A DNA stretch of 64,000 nt from CAVQBC01 sp963710665 (GTDB lineage Bacteria; Actinomycetota; Thermoleophilia; Solirubrobacterales; Solirubrobacteraceae), in NCBI GenBank assembly GCA_963710665.1, contig CAVQBC010000003.1, positions 744,001-808,000 of the forward strand. Reading direction: 5' to 3'. A program made the translations under genes and the position numbers. A model generated the notes under the pieces. It saw nothing but the letters and a program-made list of their open reading frames with translations. It did no database searches and was not told where the DNA came from. Shown here one piece after another: positions 58,562 through 64,000 of the stretch; positions within the stretch are counted from its first letter, which is position 1; the number at the start of each line of letters is the position of its first letter.

Positions 58562-60045
58562 CCGGCTCGCTCCGCGCGACGCCCCAGGCGCGCGCGGGCC
58601 CGCCCGGAGAGCTCGCGGGCGGCGGCCAGCTCCCCCGGTCGGAAGAAGCCGGTCGCCCACAGCACGGGCGGGATCGCGGCGAGCGCCGCCGCGCGGGCCA
58701 GGAAGCCCGCCACGCCGGCGGTGGGCAGCAGCAGCTCGCCCGCCACGGCGATCCCGCCCGCCACGCCGACCACGAGCACCAGGCGCGCCCACTCGAACGG
58801 CACCGGGAACAGCCCGCGGATGAGCGCGTACATCACCGCGAGCATGACGACGTACGCGCCGACCAGCGCGAGCCCGGCGCCCACGATCCCCAGCGGGCCG
58901 ACGAGCAGCGCCAGCAGCGCGACGTTGGCCGCCAGCCCGCACAGCGCGGCGGGGAAGTTGCGCACGGTCACGCGCGCGCGGCCGGCCATCGCGACGAGCA
59001 CGAGGAACAGGCCGTAGAGCGCCCAGCCCAGCGCGACCCACGGAAGCGCCTCGTGCGCCGCGAAGAACTCGGGCGCGGCGAACACGCGCACCACCCAGCG
59101 GCCGAGCAGCGCCAGCCCCGCGACCACGAGGCCGGTGAACAGCACGTAGTAGGTCGTGATGCGCGCGTACACGCGGCGCGCCTCGGCGTCGTCGGCGATC
59201 GAGTAGGCGAGCGGAGGCCACGCGTACTGGAACGCGCGCACGGTGAACACCACGACGGCGGCGAGCTTCACCGACAGCGAGTAGAGGCCGGCCGCCCCCT
59301 CGCTGTCGAAGCGGTAGAGCCACAGGCGGTCGACGAAGAACAGCGCGAACACCGAGACCTCGGCCGGGACGGTGGGCAGCCCGAAGCGCAGCATCGGCCG
59401 CAGCTGGCCCGGGTCGAGCGCCGCCGGGGAGAGCCCGAGGTCGTCGCGCAGCGCGACCCACAACCCGACCAGCACGACCGCCGACGCGGCGTAGTTGCCG
59501 AGCAGCAGGCCCACGGCGCCGTCGTCGCGCACGACGACGAGCCACACCGTCAGGGCGACGGTCAGCGCCACGTTGGCGAGCGAGGCGACGACGAACGCCC
59601 GCGCCCGCTCGTGCACCCGCAGCAGCGCGTAGGCCAGCTCGAGGTTGGTGAACGCCCACAGGCCGAGCGCGGCGACCCGTAGCTCGGCCGGGCGGTCGGC
59701 GCCGAGCAGCAGCCGCGACAGCGGCTCGGCCGCCAGCGCGACGGCGATCGCGCACACCGTCGTGACGACCGCGAGCAGGCCGGTCGCCGCGCGCGCCAGG
59801 CGGCGCCGGCGCTCCGGGTCCTCGTCGAGGAAGTGGAAGCGCACGTACGCCTCGCCGATCCCGAGCCGCACGACGATCGAGAACAGGATCACGGTCGTGA
59901 GGATCAGCTCCGCCGTGCCGTAGTCGGCGCGCGTGAGGTGCCGGGTGTAGACCGGCAGCAGCCCGAGCGCGATCAGCTTGGACACCACGTCGGCGAGCTG
60001 GTAGGCGGCGCCCGTGGTGAGCAGCCGGCGGAGGTAGCCGGTCAT
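58558..60045 (-). CDS. Oligosaccharide flippase family protein (Wzx-like)
   Basis: A 495-aa integral membrane protein with about 12-14 hydrophobic helices, of the polysaccharide biosynthesis/MATE-like flippase family. The N-terminus (LRRLLTTGAAYQLADVVSKL, then LPVYTRHLTRADYG) and the RFGLPTVPAEVSVFALFFVD segment in the middle are characteristic. It would flip lipid-linked repeat units made by the surrounding glycosyltransferases across the membrane. ATG 60045 is the start. Confidence 0.9.
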   Translation of the reverse strand: MTGYLRRLLTTGAAYQLADVVSKLIALGLLPVYTRHLTRADYGTAELILTTVILFSIVVRLGIGEAYVRFHFLDEDPERRRRLARAATGLLAVVTTVCAIAVALAAEPLSRLLLGADRPAELRVAALGLWAFTNLELAYALLRVHERARAFVVASLANVALTVALTVWLVVVRDDGAVGLLLGNYAASAVVLVGLWVALRDDLGLSPAALDPGQLRPMLRFGLPTVPAEVSVFALFFVDRLWLYRFDSEGAAGLYSLSVKLAAVVVFTVRAFQYAWPPLAYSIADDAEARRVYARITTYYVLFTGLVVAGLALLGRWVVRVFAAPEFFAAHEALPWVALGWALYGLFLVLVAMAGRARVTVRNFPAALCGLAANVALLALLVGPLGIVGAGLALVGAYVVMLAVMYALIRGLFPVPFEWARLVLVVGVAGGIAVAGELLLPTAGVAGFLARAAALAAIPPVLWATGFFRPGELAAARELSGRARARLGRRAERAG

Positions 60046-60102
60046 CGCTCACAGGACGGTAGCGACGCCGCGGACGGCGACCCGGCATCCTTCACGGCCC
60101 CC

Positions 60103-61071
60103 GTGACCCGGATCTCGCCCGACGACGTCCACGCCGCCGCCCGCCGTCTCGCGGGCGTCGCGCACCGCACGCCGGTGCTGCGCTCACGCACGCTCGACGA
60201 GCGCGTCGGCGCGACCGTGCTGCTCAAGGCGGAGGGCTACCAGCGCACCGGCTCGTTCAAGTTCCGCGGGGCGTTCAACCGCATCTCGGCGATCCCGCAG
60301 GCCGACACGGCGCGTGGCGTGGTCGCGTGGTCCTCGGGCAACCACGCCCAGGCGGTGGCGCTGGCCGCCGCGCTGCGCGGCGCGCCCGCGACGATCGTGA
60401 TGCCCGAGGACGCCCCGGCGTCGAAGGTGGCCGCGACGCAGGGCTACGGGGCCGAGATCGTGCGCTACGACCGCTACCACGAGGACCGCGAGGAGGTCGG
60501 GCGCAAGCTGGTCGCCGAGCAGGGGCTGACCGACGTGCCGCCCTACGACCACCCGCTGATCATGGCCGGGCAGGGGACGGCCGCGCTCGAGCTCGTGCAG
60601 GAGGCCGGCCGGCTCGACGTGCTGCTCGTGTGCGTCGGGGGCGGCGGGCTGATCGCCGGCTGCGCCACCGCGGTCAAGGGCCTGCACCCCGACACCCGCG
60701 TGATCGGCGTCGAGCCCGCCGCCGGCGACGACGTCAAGCGCTCGCTCGAGGCCGGCGAGCGCGTGCGCATCCCGGTCCCGCGCACGATCGCCGACGGCCA
60801 GCAGGTCGACGTCCCCGGCGCCCTCACGTTCCCCGTCATCCGGGACCTCGTCGACGAGATCCGCCTCGCCACCGACTCCCAGATCGTCGACGCGATGCGC
60901 TTCCTGTTCGAGCGCATGAAGGTCGTGGCCGAGCCGAGCGGCGCGTGCGCGCTGGCCGCCCTGCTCGCCGACCCGGAGCCGTTCGGCGGCCTGCGGGTGG
61001 GCGTGACGCTCTCGGGCGCCAACGTCGGCGTCGACCGCTTCGTCGAGCTGCTCGGCCCTGACCCGCCCTAA
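60103..61071 (+). CDS. Threonine ammonia-lyase/serine-threonine dehydratase
   Basis: A 322-aa PLP enzyme of the threonine dehydratase family, without the C-terminal regulatory domain (the catabolic or short type). The PLP lysine is in YQRTGSFKFRGAFNRI near residue 50, SSGNHAQAVALAAAL follows, and CVGGGGLIAGCAT binds the PLP phosphate. It deaminates threonine and/or serine; a racemase is also possible in this fold. GTG 60103 is chosen, 57 bp from the divergent flippase start. Its TAA overlaps the stop of the opposing methyltransferase gene. Confidence 0.88.
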   Translation: MTRISPDDVHAAARRLAGVAHRTPVLRSRTLDERVGATVLLKAEGYQRTGSFKFRGAFNRISAIPQADTARGVVAWSSGNHAQAVALAAALRGAPATIVMPEDAPASKVAATQGYGAEIVRYDRYHEDREEVGRKLVAEQGLTDVPPYDHPLIMAGQGTAALELVQEAGRLDVLLVCVGGGGLIAGCATAVKGLHPDTRVIGVEPAAGDDVKRSLEAGERVRIPVPRTIADGQQVDVPGALTFPVIRDLVDEIRLATDSQIVDAMRFLFERMKVVAEPSGACALAALLADPEPFGGLRVGVTLSGANVGVDRFVELLGPDPP

Positions 61072-61823
61072 CCCTTGCGCGCGCGCCAGATCTCCTCGAC
61101 CGGCCAGCGGCGCGCCCACTCCGGCGTCGCCCACTCGTAGCGGGTCGGCTCCGCGCCCTCCGGCGCGTAGAGCTCGTGCAGCGCCTCGACCGCGAAGCCG
61201 TGGCGGCCGAGCGTGGCGATCCAGTCGCCGTGCGCGAGGTGGAACTCGATGCCGTCCTCGTCCGCGTACGTGACCTCGCGCAGCCCGCGCTGGTCGCGGA
61301 CGAGCCGGTCGTCCGCGGCGCCGGTGTCCGGCGCGCACAGGGCGCCCAGCAGCGAGTTGGTGAGGAAGACCAGCCGGCCGCCGGGGCGCAGCAGCCGCGC
61401 CGCCTCGGCGACCCAGGCGTCCGGGTCGCACCACAGCGACGCGCCGTACTCGGACACCGCGAGATCGAAGCTCGCGTCTCCGAGCGGCACGTCCTCGGCG
61501 CCGGCATGGATCAGCGGGAACTCGAGGCCGTGCTGCGCCTGCATCTCGCGCGCGGTGGCGAGCTGGTTCTCGGAGACGTCCACGCCGACCGGCCGCGCCC
61601 CGGCCCGCGCCAGCCACGCCGACACGTACGCGGTCCCGCAGCCCAGCTCGATCACGTCCAGGCCCTCGACCGGCGGCAGGGCGCCCACCTCGGCGTCCGG
61701 GACGTGCCAGATCCCCCACGAGACCTCGTCCGCGGCCCAGTTGCGCCGGGCCGCGTCGACGTAGCTCGCCGCCTCCACGTTCCACGCCGCGCGGTTGACG
61801 ACGGCGTAGTCGCGCAGGTCCAT
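61068..61823 (-). CDS. Class I SAM-dependent methyltransferase
   Basis: A 251-aa methyltransferase. VIELGCGTAYVSAWLARAGA (about 58-77) is the SAM-binding motif I, GVDVSENQL follows as motif II, and DLAVSEYGASLWCDPDAWVA and LRPGGRLVFLTNS are the later motifs. The methyl acceptor is unknown. ATG 61823 gives a full-length UbiE/COQ5-like protein. It lies 11 bp downstream of the esterase gene on the same strand. Confidence 0.88.
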   Translation of the reverse strand: MDLRDYAVVNRAAWNVEAASYVDAARRNWAADEVSWGIWHVPDAEVGALPPVEGLDVIELGCGTAYVSAWLARAGARPVGVDVSENQLATAREMQAQHGLEFPLIHAGAEDVPLGDASFDLAVSEYGASLWCDPDAWVAEAARLLRPGGRLVFLTNSLLGALCAPDTGAADDRLVRDQRGLREVTYADEDGIEFHLAHGDWIATLGRHGFAVEALHELYAPEGAEPTRYEWATPEWARRWPVEEIWRARKG

Positions 61824-61834
61824 GGGCGCGGAGC

Positions 61835-62494
61835 CTACGGGCGCGCCTGCATCCAGTCGACCAGCTCGGGCACGACGGCCGGGTCGATCGTGTGGGGTAC
61901 GTCGCTCTCGCGGTAGAGGACGTCGGCGCCGGCGGCCTCGGCGCGGTCGCGCGCCGCGCGGCCGAACTCGACGCCGATGATCGGGTCCTGGCGGCCGTGG
62001 GCGATGGCGACCGGGAGGCCGGCGAGGATCGCATCGTCGACCTCGTAGTCCGGCACGGTGGGGATGAAGCCGCTGAGGGCGAGGATGCCCGCGGGGCGGG
62101 GCGGCGGCGGCGAGCCGTCCGCGTGCATGGCGCCGAGGGCCCAGGACATCACGGCCCCCTGCGAGAAGCCGCCGAGGACCGTGCGCTCGCGCGGGACGCC
62201 GGTGTCGGCGGCGAGCCCGTCGAGCCAGGCGCCGAGACGGCCGTGGGAGTCCGCGAACGTCGGCGGGTCCGGGTAGCCGACGCGCGGCACGACGTACCAG
62301 TGGAAGCCGCCGGGCGGCAGCCGGTGCGGGCCGCGGGGCGCGGCGGCGACGAGCCGCCGGTCGGGATCGAGGATGTCGAACAGCGGAGCGAGGTCCTGCT
62401 CGCTGGTGCCGCGTCCGTGCAGCAGCACGAGTGCGCCCGCCGGCTCGCCGCGGGCCGGCCGCAGCGCGTGCGGCAGCGTGTCCAGGCCGGTCAT
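61835..62494 (-). CDS. Phospholipase/carboxylesterase family hydrolase
   Basis: A 219-aa alpha/beta hydrolase of the YpfH/acyl-protein-thioesterase-like family. ALVLLHGRGTSEQDLAPLFD is the oxyanion strand-loop, VLGGFSQGAVMSWALGAMH holds the nucleophile Ser (GFSQG), and AIAHGRQDPIIGVEFGRAAR the Asp; the catalytic His is in ESDVPHTIDPAVV. It cleaves short esters or thioesters. ATG 62494 is the start, 27 bp from the divergent glycosyltransferase gene. Confidence 0.88.
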   Translation of the reverse strand: MTGLDTLPHALRPARGEPAGALVLLHGRGTSEQDLAPLFDILDPDRRLVAAAPRGPHRLPPGGFHWYVVPRVGYPDPPTFADSHGRLGAWLDGLAADTGVPRERTVLGGFSQGAVMSWALGAMHADGSPPPPRPAGILALSGFIPTVPDYEVDDAILAGLPVAIAHGRQDPIIGVEFGRAARDRAEAAGADVLYRESDVPHTIDPAVVPELVDWMQARP

Positions 62495-62521
62495 CGCCCG
62501 CGAACGCTAGCGTCATCGCGC

Positions 62522-63611
62522 GTGACCGCGCCGCCCCCCGCCCACGACCCGGCCGCGCGCCGGCTGCTGGTCCTGCTGCTCCCCCGGCCGCTCGAGTCCT
62601 TCATCCTCCGCGACCAGGCCGAGGACCTGCTGCAGGCGCCGGGCGTCGTCGCGGTCGATCCCCCGCGGCTGTCCTATGGCGCGCTCGGCACGGCTCCCCG
62701 AGGCGATCGCCGACGGCCTCGCGGCCGCGCAGGGCCGCCGGCTGCGCCTGCCCGGCACGCCCGCCGCCGTCGCGATCTTCCACCCGCTGCAGTACCCGCT
62801 GGCCCGCGCGGTGCTCGCCCAGCACCCGGACGCCGAGCTCTGGTACGGCCGCTGGGACCGCTACGAGGAGGCCTACGACGCGTCGGAGCGGATGCGCGAG
62901 CGGCTGCTCACGCTGCACGCGCTCGCCCGCGAGCGCGCCGATCTCGTCTTCGTGGCCTCCGAGGCGCTCGCCGACCTCGAGCGGGCGGAGGGCGGCGAGG
63001 CCACGCTGGTGCCGCTCGCCGCCGACCGCTTCCCCGCGCCCGACCCGGGCGCCGCGGTCGTGGCCGTCTCGCTGGGGCACCTCGGCCACCGGACCGACTG
63101 GCGCCTCCTGCGCCAGGTGGCCGAGGCGATGCCCGAGCTCGTGCTCCTGCTCGTCGGCGAGTGGCACGACGACGAGTCGGGCGGCGACGCCGACTACCGC
63201 GCGTGCCGCGCGGCGCCCAACCTCGTCTGGCTCGGGCGCCGCTCGGACGAGGAGGCGGCGCGGCTGATCCAGTGCGCCGACGTCGGCATCGTCCCCTTCG
63301 AGCACTCGCCGTTCAACGACACCGCCCTCCCCTACCGGATCCTCAAGTACGCGCGGCTCGGCCGTCGCACGGTGACGCCCGACCTGGCCGGCGTGCGCAC
63401 GTGGGAGCGGGCGGTGCTGGTCGCGCCGGACGCGGCGGCGTTCGTCGCCGCGCTGCGCTCGCAGGCCGGGACGCGGACGAGCCCCGACGAGGACCTGCGC
63501 GCATGGGCGCTGGCCCAGACCGCCCGGCAGCAGAACCTCCCGCTGTGGGAGCGCCTGGAGGCGCTCGGCGTCGAGTCCGGCCGGCTCGGCAGCGAGCGGC
63601 GCCTGGGGTGA
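62522..63611 (+). CDS. Glycosyltransferase, interrupted by one extra base
   Basis: A glycosyltransferase of GT-B type, about 362 aa if one base near 62687 is skipped. GTG 62522 encodes the N-terminus (RRLLVLLLPRPLESFILRDQ, then VAVDPPRLSYGAL). The second frame continues directly with ARLPEAIADGLAAAQGRRLR, then AIFHPLQYPLARAVL, LWYGRWDRYEEAYDASERMR, VAVSLGHLGHRTDWRLLRQV and a donor-site-like IGVVPFE-type segment (VGIVPFEHSPFNDTALPYRI). The ATG at 62676 in the second frame would give 311 aa but loses the first strand. A sequencing indel is the simplest explanation. Confidence 0.75.
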
Positions 63612-63615
63612 CTGC

Positions 63616-64000
63616 TCAGCCGCAGGCCACGTAGGCCGCGAACCACTCGTTGCGGTAGACCGGCCGGAAGCCGGGATCGGGCACGTTGGTGGTGGGCGAG
63701 GCGCCGTCGGCGAACCCGTAGCGGCGCAGGCCCTTGGGGGTGAGCGGGAAGACCGCGACGCCCGTCGCGCGGCGGCGCGCCGAGCGGGCGCTCACCGCCG
63801 TGCGCCCCGCGTCGAGGTGCCAGCGCGAGTCGGGCACCAGGCGGTAGTTCGGGAACGTCAGCGGGCCGCAGCGCATCCCGGCCCGCACCGGCGGGGCGTC
63901 GAGGGTCGCCACCAGGCCGGCGTGGCTGTCGCGGATGAACGCCAGCTCGGCGGTGATGGCCCTCAGCGACGGCGCCGCCAGCGCGAGGACCGCTGCACCG
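63616..64000 (-). CDS. C-terminal part of an unknown protein, cut by the window edge
   Basis: The frame is open from the TGA at 63616 to base 64000 (about 128 codons), so the gene begins outside the window. The part near the edge (AVLALAAPSLRAITAELAFI) is hydrophobic, followed by a soluble, arginine- and proline-rich region (GMRCGPLTFPNYRLVPDSRW) and the tail VYRNEWFAAYVACG. It may be the extracytoplasmic end of a membrane protein such as a GT39/GT83-type glycosyltransferase, but the family is not recognisable from this piece. A start at GTG 63912 is unlikely because coding character continues upstream of it. Confidence 0.6.
   Translation of the reverse strand, partial: GAAVLALAAPSLRAITAELAFIRDSHAGLVATLDAPPVRAGMRCGPLTFPNYRLVPDSRWHLDAGRTAVSARSARRRATGVAVFPLTPKGLRRYGFADGASPTTNVPDPGFRPVYRNEWFAAYVACG

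Noticed and set aside
54797..60088. An unbroken 1763-codon frame on the minus strand
   Set aside because: It runs through at least five real genes on both strands. Only its last 376 codons have family sequence (a glycosyltransferase). The absence of stops is an effect of very high GC content.

Overview
The window is very GC-rich, densely coded DNA from a chromosome. Codon use, many GTG/TTG starts, leaderless promoters, a Gram-positive-type LexA box, a CsoR operator and the general gene stock point to a high-GC actinobacterium. A member of Thermoleophilia (Solirubrobacterales) is my best guess, from family-level resemblance only. No tRNA, rRNA, CRISPR array, insertion sequence or phage was seen.

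Left part (1-12.4 kb): a hydantoinase/oxoprolinase pair (hyuA runs off the left edge; hyuB) diverges from a GntR/FCD regulator through a 22-bp promoter, followed by a convergent PucR-type regulator. After a 677-bp gene-poor stretch comes a rightward set: ribBA, a flavin reductase, an NADPH:FMN reductase, a small EF-Ts-like ORF with a frame break, sfnG (FMNH2-dependent dimethylsulfone monooxygenase), a second FMN reductase and an unknown 123-aa protein. This set could make FMN, reduce it, and use it to cleave a methylated sulfone, releasing formaldehyde.

Centre (12.5-32 kb): a nearly complete tetrahydromethanopterin/methanofuran-dependent formaldehyde oxidation pathway plus much of its cofactor biosynthesis. 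Leftward: fae, an SDR lacking its catalytic Tyr, a pterin carbinolamine dehydratase, a dihydropteroate-synthase-like protein, mtdB and a DUF1464 protein. Rightward: a CitG-like protein, an ATP-grasp ligase, fhcB-fhcA-fhcD-fhcC, mch and a second ATP-grasp ligase. Then a HisA-like protein, an MfnF-like and an MfnE-like protein, mfnB, beta-RFAP synthase (mptG) and DUF447. A sulfite oxidase closes the block. Together the genes suggest cleavage of C1-sulfur compounds, oxidation of formaldehyde to formate, and oxidation of sulfite to sulfate.

Right part (32-64 kb): an AmiS/UreI channel with a structured leader and two regulators; MaoC, a DMT transporter, TetR and PilZ; a stretch with damaged genes (secreted alpha/beta hydrolase, tyrosine phosphatase remnant, dinB); two LexA boxes; a LanC-like protein; CBS, thioesterase, dodecin and HAD genes; a cobalamin riboswitch with cbtB-cbtA; a patatin; a 2-hydroxyacid dehydrogenase; a lytic transglycosylase; csoR with its operator; and an exopolysaccharide-type set (sugar transferase, four glycosyltransferases, flippase).

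Four genes are each interrupted by what looks like one extra base. This may reflect sequencing error rather than biology and should be kept in mind when using the annotation.
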